From Paracoccaceae bacterium (GTDB taxonomy: Bacteria > Pseudomonadota > Alphaproteobacteria > Rhodobacterales > Rhodobacteraceae): a stretch of DNA of 11,544 bases. Below, piece by piece: positions 1 through 8,296 of this stretch. The position numbers were made by a program, and so were the translations under genes. Numbering within the stretch: the first letter of the stretch is position 1; each line of letters opens with the position of its first letter. Below the pieces are notes generated by a model. It was not told where the DNA came from. It was given only the letters and a program-made list of their open reading frames with translations, and did not search any database. The stretch is taken from NCBI GenBank assembly GCA_015487335.1, contig WFPZ01000076.1:1-11544 (forward strand), read 5' to 3'.

Positions 1-1202
1 ACCATCTGCGAGGCCAGATCGGCCTTGGCCACCCGCGCGGCCAGCGCCGCGATCTCGGGGTCGGCACCGACGCAAGGGGCCAGATCGCGGGCCAGTTCCG
101 CGATGCGGGCGATCCGCTCGGCCTGGCTGCCCAGCCGGTTGTGGAAGGTGACCTGCGCCAGCGGCGCGGCCATGCCCTCCAGCCCCGATTCACGCACCGT
201 GCGCAGATCGTTTTCCCAGAAGAAGCGGGCATCCGACAGCCGCGCCGAAAGCACCTTGCGGTTGCCGGCCAGGATGGTGGCGCCGTGATCGGCGGTCTCG
301 CGGTCGGCCACGGTGATGAAGCGCTCGATCCGGCCGCTTGCGGGGTTGCGCACCGAAAAGAACTTCTGGTGCTCCTTCATCGAGGTGCGCAGCACCTCCG
401 GCGGCAGCTCGAGGAAGGCCTCGCCTATCTCGCCCATCAGCACCACCGGCCATTCCACCAGCCCCGCGACCTCGCTCAGCAGGCCCTCGTCCTCCACCAG
501 CTCCAGCCCCTGGGCGAAGGCCAGGTTGGCGGCCTCGTTGCGGATGTGCCCGGCCCGCTCGGCGTGGTCGAGCAGCACATGCGCCTTCTTCAACTTCGCC
601 ACGTAATCGTCGAAGCCTGCAACGGAAAAGGCCCCCGGCGCCATGAAGCGGTGGCCTCGAGAGGTATCCGAGGCGGCGATGCCGTCCACCTCCAGCGGGA
701 CCACCCGCGCGCCGGCCTCGTCGGAGAGCAGGCACAGGATGGAGTGCAGCGGACGCACCCAGCGCAGCGTGCCCGCCCCCCAGCGCATGGCCTTGGGCCA
801 GGGAAACTGGCGGATGGTCCGCTCAAGCACCTCGGCCACGATCTCGTCGGCCGGGCGGCCGGGGCGCTCGATCACCGCGAACCAGACCTTGCCCTTCCTG
901 TCCTCGCGCTGCTCGAGCTCTTCCTTGCGCAGCCCGGTGGCGCGCAGGAAGCCCGCCAGCGCCTTCTCGGGCGCATCCACCCGCGGGCCCCGGCGCTCTT
1001 CGCGCACGGTGGGGCTTTTGCCCGCCAGGCCCTCGACCGAAAGCGCCAGCCGGCGCGGGGTGGAGAAGGCCCCGGCGGAGGCATAGGTCAGCCCGGCCTC
1101 CACCAGCCCGTCGGTGACCAGCCGCCTGAGATCCTCGCGGGCGCGGGCCTGCATGCGGGCGGGGATTTCCTCGGAATACAGTTCGACCAGAAGATCGGGC
1201 AT
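1..1202 (-). CDS. glyS: Glycyl-tRNA synthetase beta subunit, N-terminal part (cut by window edge)
   Basis: This is the beta subunit of the bacterial heterotetrameric (alpha2beta2) glycyl-tRNA synthetase, a cytoplasmic enzyme that charges tRNA-Gly; the beta chain mainly supplies tRNA recognition. About 400 codons are visible, beginning MPDLLVELYSEEIPARMQ, the family's typical start. Family-typical blocks follow: FPWPKAMRWG near residues 150-160, the RGHRF segment near 195-200, MKEHQKFFSVRN near 295-306, and KADLASQMV at the window edge. Full-length members are about 690-750 residues, so the C-terminal HD-like and anticodon-binding parts lie outside. The ATG at 1202 shares one base with the stop of the upstream small gene (TGATG), and an AAGGA Shine-Dalgarno lies about 7 bases ahead. 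It is the third gene of glyQ-small gene-glyS and is probably translated by coupling. The identification is firm. Confidence 0.96.
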   Translation of the reverse strand, partial: MPDLLVELYSEEIPARMQARAREDLRRLVTDGLVEAGLTYASAGAFSTPRRLALSVEGLAGKSPTVREERRGPRVDAPEKALAGFLRATGLRKEELEQREDRKGKVWFAVIERPGRPADEIVAEVLERTIRQFPWPKAMRWGAGTLRWVRPLHSILCLLSDEAGARVVPLEVDGIAASDTSRGHRFMAPGAFSVAGFDDYVAKLKKAHVLLDHAERAGHIRNEAANLAFAQGLELVEDEGLLSEVAGLVEWPVVLMGEIGEAFLELPPEVLRTSMKEHQKFFSVRNPASGRIERFITVADRETADHGATILAGNRKVLSARLSDARFFWENDLRTVRESGLEGMAAPLAQVTFHNRLGSQAERIARIAELARDLAPCVGADPEIAALAARVAKADLASQM

Positions 1203-1744
1203 CACTCGGTCCTTCCAGGCGGCGGGGGGCATCCTTGAGGCGGGGGATCGCCGGCGAAAACCTTTTCGCCGCAGCGGTTGAGCTGCTGCCAGGCATAGCC
1301 GCGCCCGTCGGGATAGATGGCGACCACGCGGTCGACGCCGTAGGTGATGTTCTCTTCCCCCATCAGCGCCACCGCCCTGCCCGCCTCGATATCGGCCCCG
1401 ATCTGACGGGCATCGAAACAGTCGAACCAGCCCGGGGCGGTCAGCGGCACGGGCTCGGGATGGGCGGCGTAGGCCTCGGCCAGTTCCTGCTGGCTCTGCC
1501 CGGCGGTGAAGCAGGAGCGGTAGCGGATGGGAGAACTGTTGGCATCGATCCCCCGAAAGCCGCTGACGGGAATCGCCTCGGCCTCCCCGCCGGGAGGGGT
1601 GAGGCGGATCTCGGCCGCGGGCGAGGCCGGGTCGATCTCCTCGTAGAAACCGTAGATCTGGAAATAGTAGATCCCGCCGCCGAACAGCACCGCCGACAGC
1701 GCGATGATTCCGACCAGCAGCTTTCCCGTCATGTTTCCCGTCAT
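1202..1744 (-). CDS. Small membrane-anchored protein of unknown function between glyQ and glyS (possibly DUF6446 family)
   Basis: This 180-residue protein has no function I can assign. Residues about 8-29 form one hydrophobic helix (LLVGIIALSAVLFGGGIYYF), with few charges before it, so it is probably a membrane anchor with the rest in the periplasm. The soluble part has four cysteines (about 78, 109, 158, 172), which could form two disulfides, a DCFDARQIGADIEAGRAVAL segment and a proline-rich tail. From memory, proteins of this kind sit between glyQ and glyS in Rhodobacterales and are called DUF6446, sometimes mislabelled histidine kinase; no kinase motif is visible. The start at 1744 overlaps the glyQ stop (ATGA) and has GGGAGGG 8 bases ahead. 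A second ATG at 1732 has a weaker site. Its stop overlaps the glyS start by one base. The position implies expression in fixed proportion with the synthetase; a functional link is inference only. Confidence 0.85.
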   Translation of the reverse strand: MTGNMTGKLLVGIIALSAVLFGGGIYYFQIYGFYEEIDPASPAAEIRLTPPGGEAEAIPVSGFRGIDANSSPIRYRSCFTAGQSQQELAEAYAAHPEPVPLTAPGWFDCFDARQIGADIEAGRAVALMGEENITYGVDRVVAIYPDGRGYAWQQLNRCGEKVFAGDPPPQGCPPPPGRTE

Positions 1745-2670
1745 GCCGCCTGCCCTCCCGCTTCGGTCCGGATGAAGGCATCGGCGCAGGCCTTTGCCAG
1801 GGCGCGCACGCGCCCGATGTAGGCCTGCCGCTCGGTCACCGAGATCACGCCGCGGGCGTCGAGCAGGTTGAAGATGTGGCTGGCCTTGATGCACTGATCA
1901 TAGGCCGGGTGGGCCATGACGATGCGCTTGCCGGTCTTGGGGTCTGTCTCGGGCTGGGCGAGGATGCGCCGGCACTCGGCCTCGGCATCCTCGAAATGGC
2001 GAAACAGCATCTCCACGTCGGCCACGTCGAAGTTCCAGCGCGAGTATTCCTCCTCCGTCTGGCGGAAGACATCGCCGTATTTCAACGCGATCGGGGCGTC
2101 CGGATCATTGAAGGGCATGTCCATCACGTGGTCGATGCCCAGCACGTACATCGCCAGCCGCTCCAGCCCGTAGGTCAGCTCTCCCGAGACGGGGTGGCAA
2201 TCATGCCCGCCCACCTGCTGGAAATAGGTGAACTGCGAAACTTCCATGCCGTCGCACCACACCTCCCAACCCAGGCCCCAGGCACCCAGCGTCGGGCTTT
2301 CCCAGTCGTCCTCGACGAAGCGGATGTCGTGCAGGGCCATGTCGATGCCGATCGCCTCGAGACTGCCGAGATAGAGATCCTGCAGATCGGGCGGGCTGGG
2401 TTTGATGATCACCTGAAACTGGTAGTAGTGCTGCATCCGGTTGGGGTTTTCGCCATAGCGCCCGTCGGTGGGCCGGCGCGAGGGCTGAACATAGGCCGCA
2501 GCCCAGGGCCGCGACCCCAGCGCGCGCAGCGTGGTGGCCGGATGAAAGGTGCCCGCCCCCACTTCCATGTCATAGGGCTGAAGCGCCGCACAGCCCTGCC
2601 CGGCCCAATAGGCCTGAAGCCGCAGGACGATTTCCTGAAAACTTCGCGGTGTCTTGCCTGTCTCGGCCAT
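1741..2670 (-). CDS. glyQ: Glycyl-tRNA synthetase alpha subunit
   Basis: This is the catalytic subunit of the alpha2beta2 glycyl-tRNA synthetase, which activates glycine with ATP; it is a cytoplasmic class II aminoacyl-tRNA synthetase. At 309 residues it has normal family length. Signature blocks are FQEIVLRLQAYWAGQGCAAL near the N-terminus, MEVGAGTFHPATTLRALG (about 35-52), the QPSRRPTDGRYGENPNR loop (about 62-78), DDWESPTLGAWGLGWEVW (about 121-138) and GLERLAMYVLGIDHV (about 168-182), which includes the class II motif 3 arginine. The ATG at 2670 has GGGAAGGG about 8 bases ahead. It ends in a four-base ATGA overlap with the next gene. A promoter-like sequence lies directly upstream, so it probably heads its own transcription unit with the small gene and glyS. 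The identification is firm. Confidence 0.97.
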   Translation of the reverse strand: MAETGKTPRSFQEIVLRLQAYWAGQGCAALQPYDMEVGAGTFHPATTLRALGSRPWAAAYVQPSRRPTDGRYGENPNRMQHYYQFQVIIKPSPPDLQDLYLGSLEAIGIDMALHDIRFVEDDWESPTLGAWGLGWEVWCDGMEVSQFTYFQQVGGHDCHPVSGELTYGLERLAMYVLGIDHVMDMPFNDPDAPIALKYGDVFRQTEEEYSRWNFDVADVEMLFRHFEDAEAECRRILAQPETDPKTGKRIVMAHPAYDQCIKASHIFNLLDARGVISVTERQAYIGRVRALAKACADAFIRTEAGGQAA

Positions 2671-2696
2671 CTGCTACCCTTCCCGAAAGCGCGTCC

Positions 2697-2725
2697 TCAA
2701 TAGGCACTGGTGCGGCGGGGGTCAA
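2697..2725 (-). promoter_or_regulatory. Candidate sigma-70 promoter for the glyQ operon
   Basis: On the minus strand TTGACC (2725-2720), a 5/6 match to the -35 consensus, is followed after exactly 17 bases by TATTGA (2702-2697), a 3/6 match to the -10. Transcription would begin near 2690, giving a leader of about 20 bases that contains the glyQ ribosome binding site. The element lies in the 110-base gap after the decarboxylase gene and supports an independent glyQ unit. It is judged by eye only. Confidence 0.5.
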
Positions 2726-2726
2726 T

Positions 2727-2755
2727 TGCGCTTTGGCGCACGCCTTCGCGAGGCG
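2727..2755 (-). terminator. Two tandem hairpins after the decarboxylase gene, possible terminator
   Basis: Two adjacent perfect stem-loops lie 3' of the decarboxylase stop: a 5-bp stem with 5-base loop (CGCCT/AGGCG, 2741-2755) and a 5-bp stem with CAAA loop (TGCGC/GCGCA, 2727-2740). No U-tract follows, so this is not a standard intrinsic terminator. It may aid pausing or Rho-dependent ending, or protect the 3' end. The second hairpin ends two bases before the candidate glyQ -35 box. Confidence 0.3.
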
Positions 2756-2780
2756 GGATCCCTCCGGCGGCCTGCCTGTT

Positions 2781-4376
2781 TCAGCCTCCTGGCACAGGCC
2801 GAAGCCCCGGCCCGGCATGCACCAGCACCGGCCCGTCTGCCGCAAGGGCCGCGCGCAGCGCCCCGGCAAAGGCCTCCGGCGTCTCGGCGCGCGCATAGCC
2901 CAGCCCCCAGGCCCGTGCCAGCAGGGCGAAATCGGGGTTGAGCGCACGCACCGCCCGGGGCGCGATCTGGCTGCGCACCATGCTGTCCTCTATCTCCTGC
3001 AGCCGGTCGTTGTCCCACAGCACCAGCGGCAGGGCGAGGCCCAGCTCGGCGGCGACGCCAAGCTCCTGCAGGGTGTACTGAAAGCCGTAGTCGCCGGCAA
3101 TCGCCACCACATCCGCCTCCGGGCGCGCCAGCTTGCCGCCGATCGCCGCGGGCAGGGCGTAGCCCAGGGTGCCGAAGCCGAAGGGGTGGTGCCAGTGGCC
3201 GGGCTCCTCCATGGGGAAGACCTCCTTGGCCACATAGGCTAACTGGGTCATGTCCGAAAAGACATGCGCCCCGTCGTCCAGCACCGCGCGCAGGGCATCG
3301 GCATATTCGGCGATGCCGGGGCGCTCGGCCGCGCTTTGGGAGCGGAAGGCGGCCCGGATGCGGGCGACCTCGCCGGCCTCCCACTTCGGCGGCGATTCGC
3401 GCACAAGCGGCGCCAGCGCGGACAGAAAGGCGCCAGCCTCGGCGCGGATGGGAAACTCCGCCCCGTGAGCGTCTTCCAGCACCACCTCGTCGATGTCGAT
3501 GCGCACCAGCGGGCCCTCGCGGCCCAGGTCCTCGCGCCACAGGTCGACCTCGGCCAGTTCGGTGCCCACCGCCACCACCAGATCGGCCCGGGCGATGACG
3601 GCGGCGCTGTCGGGACGGGCGAGAAAGGCCCCGAAGGACAGCGGGTGGCTGGCCGGCACCACCCCCCGCCCGGCATAGGTGGTGAATACCGCCGCACCGG
3701 CGCGGCGCACCACCTCGCGCGCCGCCTCCGCCGCCCCCACCGCACCGCCGCCGAAGATGAACAGCGGCCGCTCGGCCGCCTCGAGCATCTCCGCCAGGCG
3801 CGCGGCGGCCCCTTCGGGGGCCGGCGGCCGTTCCACGCGGTCTCGCGCCCATTGCGGCGCCGGGCCGGCGGGAGAGGCCAGCAGATCGACGGGAATGGAC
3901 AGCTGCCAGGGCCGCCTGCGGCCGGTGGCGAGGGCGGCAAAGGCGCTGTCGAGCAGCTCGAAGGCTTCCTCGGCGCTGCGGGCCATGTGCGACTGCGCGC
4001 AGACCGCCCGCCCCGCCCCCAGCTGGTCGCGCATCTGGTGCAGCCGCCCCGGCGTGGCCTCGCCCTCGGGCAGGCAGGAGGAGATCACCAGCAGCGGCAC
4101 GCTGTCCGACCAGGCCTGGCCCAGGGGCGTCATGATGTTGGTCAGCCCCGGGCCGGTGATGACGAAGGCCACCCCGGGGCGGCCGGAAACACGGGCATAG
4201 CCGTCGGCCATGAAGCCCGCGCCCTGCTCGTGGCGGGCCAGCACGTGGGCAATGCCGGCCTCTTCCAGGCCGCGGTAAAGCTCGATGTTGTGCACCCCGG
4301 GAACGCCGAAGACCAGCTCCACGCCGCGCGCCTTCAGAGCCCTGGCCAGTTCCGCGCCAAGGGTGGTGCCGGCCAT
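2781..4376 (-). CDS. Thiamine-diphosphate-dependent 2-oxoacid decarboxylase of the acetolactate-synthase superfamily (possibly 5-guanidino-2-oxopentanoate decarboxylase-like)
   Basis: This 531-residue protein has the three-domain layout of ThDP enzymes. The N-terminal pyrimidine-binding domain (about 1-165) carries the catalytic glutamate E50 in RHEQGAGFMADGYAR and the GPGLTN block. The central domain (about 190-320) follows. The C-terminal pyrophosphate-binding domain has the metal-binding motif as GDY (428-430) with N456 in LVLWDN. The third residue of this motif is normally Gly or Ala, so Tyr is unusual. I recall a similar GDYGFQ pattern in AruI-type decarboxylases of the arginine transaminase route, which make 4-guanidinobutyraldehyde, hence the tentative name. 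An acetolactate synthase is less likely: no small-subunit gene follows. The start at 4376 shares one base with the trkH stop (TGATG) and has GGAGAG about 5 bases ahead. No aruH-like transaminase or aldehyde dehydrogenase is nearby, so the substrate is unproven. Confidence 0.85.
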   Translation of the reverse strand: MAGTTLGAELARALKARGVELVFGVPGVHNIELYRGLEEAGIAHVLARHEQGAGFMADGYARVSGRPGVAFVITGPGLTNIMTPLGQAWSDSVPLLVISSCLPEGEATPGRLHQMRDQLGAGRAVCAQSHMARSAEEAFELLDSAFAALATGRRRPWQLSIPVDLLASPAGPAPQWARDRVERPPAPEGAAARLAEMLEAAERPLFIFGGGAVGAAEAAREVVRRAGAAVFTTYAGRGVVPASHPLSFGAFLARPDSAAVIARADLVVAVGTELAEVDLWREDLGREGPLVRIDIDEVVLEDAHGAEFPIRAEAGAFLSALAPLVRESPPKWEAGEVARIRAAFRSQSAAERPGIAEYADALRAVLDDGAHVFSDMTQLAYVAKEVFPMEEPGHWHHPFGFGTLGYALPAAIGGKLARPEADVVAIAGDYGFQYTLQELGVAAELGLALPLVLWDNDRLQEIEDSMVRSQIAPRAVRALNPDFALLARAWGLGYARAETPEAFAGALRAALAADGPVLVHAGPGLRPVPGG

Positions 4377-5824
4377 CACGCTCTCCAGAACCGCGGGGTG
4401 AAGAGGACGAAGACCACCATCAGCTCCAGCCGCCCGGCCAGCATGGTGAACGACAGGATCCACTTCGCCGTGTCGCTGAGCGACGAGAAGTTGCCCGACG
4501 GCCCGATCACATCGCCCAGGCCGGGGCCGATGTTGGCCACCGCGGTGGCCGCGCCCGAGACGGAAGTCACGAAATCGAGCCCGGTCATGGACAGAAGCAC
4601 CGTGACGATGCCCAGCGTGAGGATGAAGGCCACGAAGAACACCATCACCGAGGACAGCACCTCTTCGCCAACCGGGCGGCCGTCGTAATGGGGGCGCGCG
4701 ACGGCGTGGGGCGAGTGAATGCGCCGGATCTGCGAGCGGATCGCCGACAGCAGGATCTGGTAGCGGAAGATCTTGACCGAACAGCAGGTGGAGCCCGCAC
4801 ACCCCCCGATCAGGCCGAGGAAGAAGAACACCACCACCGGAAAGCCGCCCCACAGCTGGTAGTCGACGCTGGCAAAGCCGGTGCCGGTCATGATCGAGGT
4901 GACGTTGAACACCGCTTCGCGGAACGAGCTTTCGGGATGATCGAGGTTGATGAAGATGCGGTAGAGGGTCAGCAGCAGGATCAGGACGCTCATGGTGGCG
5001 ATGAAGGCGTGCACCTGGGTGTCGCGCAACAGCGGCTTCGCGGTGCCCGTGACGAACTGCACGTAGCGCACGAAGGGCAGGCTGGCCAGCACCATGAACA
5101 CCGCCGCGACATATTCCGCCGGCCCCTGGAAGGTGCCGAAAGAGGCGTCATAGGTGGAAAAACCCCCCGTCGACATGGTGGTCATGGCGTGGTTGACGGC
5201 GTCGAAGCCGCTCATGCCCGCCATCAGATAGGCAATGACGTTGGCGAATGTCAGCCCGATGTAGATGCCCGAGATCCGCGCCGCGATCTCGGCCGCCCGC
5301 GGCAGCACCTTCTCGCCGGTCTCGAAGGCCTCGGAACGGAAGATCTGCATCCCCCCCACCCGCAGTTCGGGCAGAAACACCATGGCCACGATGATGATCC
5401 CGATACCGCCGAACCACTGCAGCATCGAGCGCCAGAACAGCAGCCCGCGCGGCAGATCGTCCAGCCCGCTGAGCACCGTCGAGCCGGTGGTGGTCAGCCC
5501 TGACATGGCCTCGAAATAGGCATCGGCGAAGCTCGATTGCGTGGCCCCCAGCATGAAGGGGATGGCCCCGAACACCGGCAGCACCGCCCACACCCCGGCG
5601 GCCAGCAGAAACAGCTGCTGCACCGAAAGACGCTCGCCCACCGAGTTGGCGCAGGCCAGCGCCAGAAGCCCGCCCGTCACCGCGGTGATCGCCGCCGATT
5701 CGAGGAACACCGGCCACTGGCCGTTGCCGTCCACCAGATCGGTGAGCAGCGGAAAGACCATGGTCGCGCCCAGCGCGGCAACCAGAAGGCCGATCACATA
5801 TCCCACCGGGCGAAGGTCAAACAT
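4376..5824 (-). CDS. TrkH/KtrB-type potassium uptake channel subunit
   Basis: This 482-residue inner-membrane protein is the K+-translocating subunit of a Trk-type system, normally gated by the NAD/ATP-binding TrkA, which is not in the window. The four pore loops of the family are visible: TTTGST (111-116), STGGF (218-222), TGTGF (313-317) and NIGPG (431-435), each with the filter glycine. About ten hydrophobic segments alternate with them. The GGCAGSTCCSVK stretch (340-351) replaces the more familiar GSTGGG with CCS, which may be normal for this subgroup. The start MFDLRPVGYVIGLL is typical of alphaproteobacterial members, but no Shine-Dalgarno is visible ahead of it. The gene follows folE2 by 46 bases, and its stop overlaps the start of the decarboxylase gene. 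TrkH is the best name; I leave the symbol empty because TrkH, TrkG and KtrB cannot be separated by eye. Confidence 0.93.
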   Translation of the reverse strand: MFDLRPVGYVIGLLVAALGATMVFPLLTDLVDGNGQWPVFLESAAITAVTGGLLALACANSVGERLSVQQLFLLAAGVWAVLPVFGAIPFMLGATQSSFADAYFEAMSGLTTTGSTVLSGLDDLPRGLLFWRSMLQWFGGIGIIIVAMVFLPELRVGGMQIFRSEAFETGEKVLPRAAEIAARISGIYIGLTFANVIAYLMAGMSGFDAVNHAMTTMSTGGFSTYDASFGTFQGPAEYVAAVFMVLASLPFVRYVQFVTGTAKPLLRDTQVHAFIATMSVLILLLTLYRIFINLDHPESSFREAVFNVTSIMTGTGFASVDYQLWGGFPVVVFFFLGLIGGCAGSTCCSVKIFRYQILLSAIRSQIRRIHSPHAVARPHYDGRPVGEEVLSSVMVFFVAFILTLGIVTVLLSMTGLDFVTSVSGAATAVANIGPGLGDVIGPSGNFSSLSDTAKWILSFTMLAGRLELMVVFVLFTPRFWRA

Positions 5825-5870
5825 GGGGGCTAGGCTTGGACGGGGCCGCGGAGCCTGTCAAGCGGCGCGC

Positions 5871-6974
<1,104 letters not shown>

Positions 6975-6993
6975 GGGATACTCCCTGCCGCTG

Positions 6994-7026
6994 TTCGCCG
7001 CTCCTATGTAAGTCACCAGCGGCGAA
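6994..7026 (-). repeat. Perfect 9-bp inverted repeat between metZ and folE2
   Basis: TTCGCCGCT and its exact reverse complement AGCGGCGAA are separated by 15 bases, in the 60-base gap between metZ and folE2. As RNA it would be a 9-bp stem that could end metZ transcription, though no U-run follows. As DNA it straddles the candidate folE2 -10 box and could be an operator. Which applies cannot be told from sequence alone. Confidence 0.5.
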
Positions 7027-7033
7027 TTGCCAA
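7005..7033 (-). promoter_or_regulatory. Candidate promoter for folE2
   Basis: On the minus strand TTGGCA (7033-7028), 5/6 to the -35 consensus, is followed by a 17-base spacer and TACATA (7010-7005), 3/6 to the -10. A start near 6998 would give a leader of about 24 bases ending at the folE2 ribosome binding site. It begins just after the metZ stop and overlaps the 9-bp inverted repeat. The match is modest; folE2 may also be read through from metZ. Confidence 0.35.
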
Positions 7034-7034
7034 A

Positions 7035-8225
7035 TCAAGGCGTCTCTACGGCCTCCAGCGCCCTTTCCAGATCGGCGATCAGGTCTTCGGGATCCTCCAG
7101 GCCCAGCGAGATCCGCACCAGCCCCGGAGAGATGCCCAGAAGCGCCTTCTGCTCGTCGGGCAGGCGCTGGTGGGTGGTGGTGGCGGGATGGGTGACGATG
7201 CTCTTGGCATCGGCGAAATTGTTGGAAATCGTGAATATTTCCAGAGCGTTGAGAAAGCGGAAGGCGCCCTCCTTGCCGCCCTTCACCTCGATGGAAAGCA
7301 CCGTGCCCCCCGCCTCCATCTGGGCGCGGGCGAGCGCGTGCTGGGGATGGGCCGGATGGTGCGGATAAAGCACCCGCTCCACCGCCGGGTGTCCGGCCAG
7401 CGCGTGGGCCACGGCGCGGGCGGTCTCGGTCTGGGCGCGCACCCGCAGATCGAGGGTGTCGAGCGATTTCAGCATCACCCAGGCGTTGAACGGGCTCATC
7501 GCCCCGCCGGTGTGCTTGACGAAGGGCTCGATCCTGCCGCGGATCAGATCGCGCCGGCCCAGGACGATCCCGCCCAGGCAGCGCCCCTGCCCGTCCACGT
7601 GCTTGGTGGTGGAATAGACCACCAGATCGGCCCCCGCCGCATGGGCGTAGGACCACACCGGCGTGGCGAAGGCGTTGTCCACGATCACCACCGCACCGAC
7701 CGCATGGGCAAGCGTGCACACATGCCGCAGATCGACGATCTCCAGCGTGGGATTGGAGATCGATTCCAGGAACACCGCCCTGGTATCGGGGCGGATGGCC
7801 GCCTCCCAGGCGGCGTTGTCGCGCCCGTCCACCAGCGTCACCTCCACCCCGAAGCGGGCCAGCACCTCCTCGAGGATGTAGAGGCACGAGCCGAACAGAG
7901 CCCGCGAGGAGACCACGTGATCGCCCGCCTGCAACACCGACATCAGCGCCGCGTTGACGGCCGCCATGCCGCTGGCGGTGGCGAAGGCGTCCTCGGTGCC
8001 CTCCAGCGCCGCCATGCGCTCTTCGAACATGCGCACCGTGGGGTTGCCGTAGCGGGCGTAGATGAATTCGTCCTCGCCGGCCTGCACGAAGCGCGCCTCC
8101 GCCGCTTCGGCGCTGTCATAGACGAACCCCTGGGTGAGAAAGATCGCCTCGGAAACCTCGCCATACTGGCTGCGGCGGGTGCCGGTGTGCACCAGCTTCG
8201 TCCGGTTCTTCCACTCTTTCGCCAT
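7035..8225 (-). CDS. metZ: O-succinylhomoserine sulfhydrylase
   Basis: This PLP enzyme of the Cys/Met-metabolism family makes homocysteine from an O-activated homoserine and sulfide in the cytoplasm, the direct sulfhydrylation route of methionine synthesis. At 396 residues it has family length. Visible landmarks are FVYDSAEAAEARF (35-47), the YARYGNPT phosphate-binding block (56-63), ATASGMAAV (82-90), the D183 cofactor region VIVDNAFATPVW, and the Schiff-base lysine K208 in YSTTKHVDGQG. The overall pattern resembles MetZ more than cystathionine gamma-synthase (MetB) or MetY, but O-acetylhomoserine use cannot be excluded. The start at 8225 has GGAGG about 6 bases ahead; an in-frame ATG at 8246 would lie inside the terminator U-tract. 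The leader holds a SAM-II riboswitch and a terminator, which independently supports a methionine-pathway role and feedback by S-adenosylmethionine. folE2 follows after 60 bases. Confidence 0.95.
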   Translation of the reverse strand: MAKEWKNRTKLVHTGTRRSQYGEVSEAIFLTQGFVYDSAEAAEARFVQAGEDEFIYARYGNPTVRMFEERMAALEGTEDAFATASGMAAVNAALMSVLQAGDHVVSSRALFGSCLYILEEVLARFGVEVTLVDGRDNAAWEAAIRPDTRAVFLESISNPTLEIVDLRHVCTLAHAVGAVVIVDNAFATPVWSYAHAAGADLVVYSTTKHVDGQGRCLGGIVLGRRDLIRGRIEPFVKHTGGAMSPFNAWVMLKSLDTLDLRVRAQTETARAVAHALAGHPAVERVLYPHHPAHPQHALARAQMEAGGTVLSIEVKGGKEGAFRFLNALEIFTISNNFADAKSIVTHPATTTHQRLPDEQKALLGISPGLVRISLGLEDPEDLIADLERALEAVETP

Positions 8226-8244
8226 CGCGCGCCTCCGCCGCATC

Positions 8245-8280
8245 AAAAAACCCCCACCGCAACCAGAGCGCCGGGGGTTT
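8245..8280 (-). terminator. Intrinsic terminator (attenuator) in the metZ leader
   Basis: On the minus strand an 8-base arm AAACCCCC (8280-8273) pairs with GGGGGTTT (8255-8248). The loop contains a further CGC/GCG pairing, and the T-run covers 8250-8245. This is a standard Rho-independent terminator. It sits 17 bases after the SAM-II pseudoknot and about 20 bases before the metZ start codon, so it should abort metZ transcription under some condition, presumably SAM-bound riboswitch. It also lies inside the leader rather than after a gene, which supports attenuation. Confidence 0.8.
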
Positions 8281-8296
8281 CGAAAGATCGCCCAGA

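Noticed and set aside
141..1238. A 365-codon plus-strand open frame opposite glyS
   Set aside because: Antisense to a clear glyS; composition is that of a reverse-strand shadow.
1202..1744. Sensor histidine kinase label for the gene between glyQ and glyS
   Set aside because: At 180 residues it lacks any H-box, N-box or ATPase motif; only one membrane helix and a small cysteine-containing domain are seen.
2781..4376. Acetolactate synthase large subunit (ilvB/ilvI) for the ThDP enzyme
   Set aside because: No small regulatory subunit gene follows, the metal motif is GDY, and the neighbours are not branched-chain amino-acid genes. Not excluded completely without a tree.
3264..4688. A 474-codon plus-strand open frame opposite the decarboxylase and the end of trkH
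   Set aside because: Antisense shadow with biased composition and no recognisable motif or ribosome binding site.
6975..7016. Upstream ATG extending folE2 by 14 residues
   Set aside because: The downstream ATG at 6974 has a good ribosome binding site and a natural N-terminus, and the extension would run through the candidate promoter and inverted repeat.
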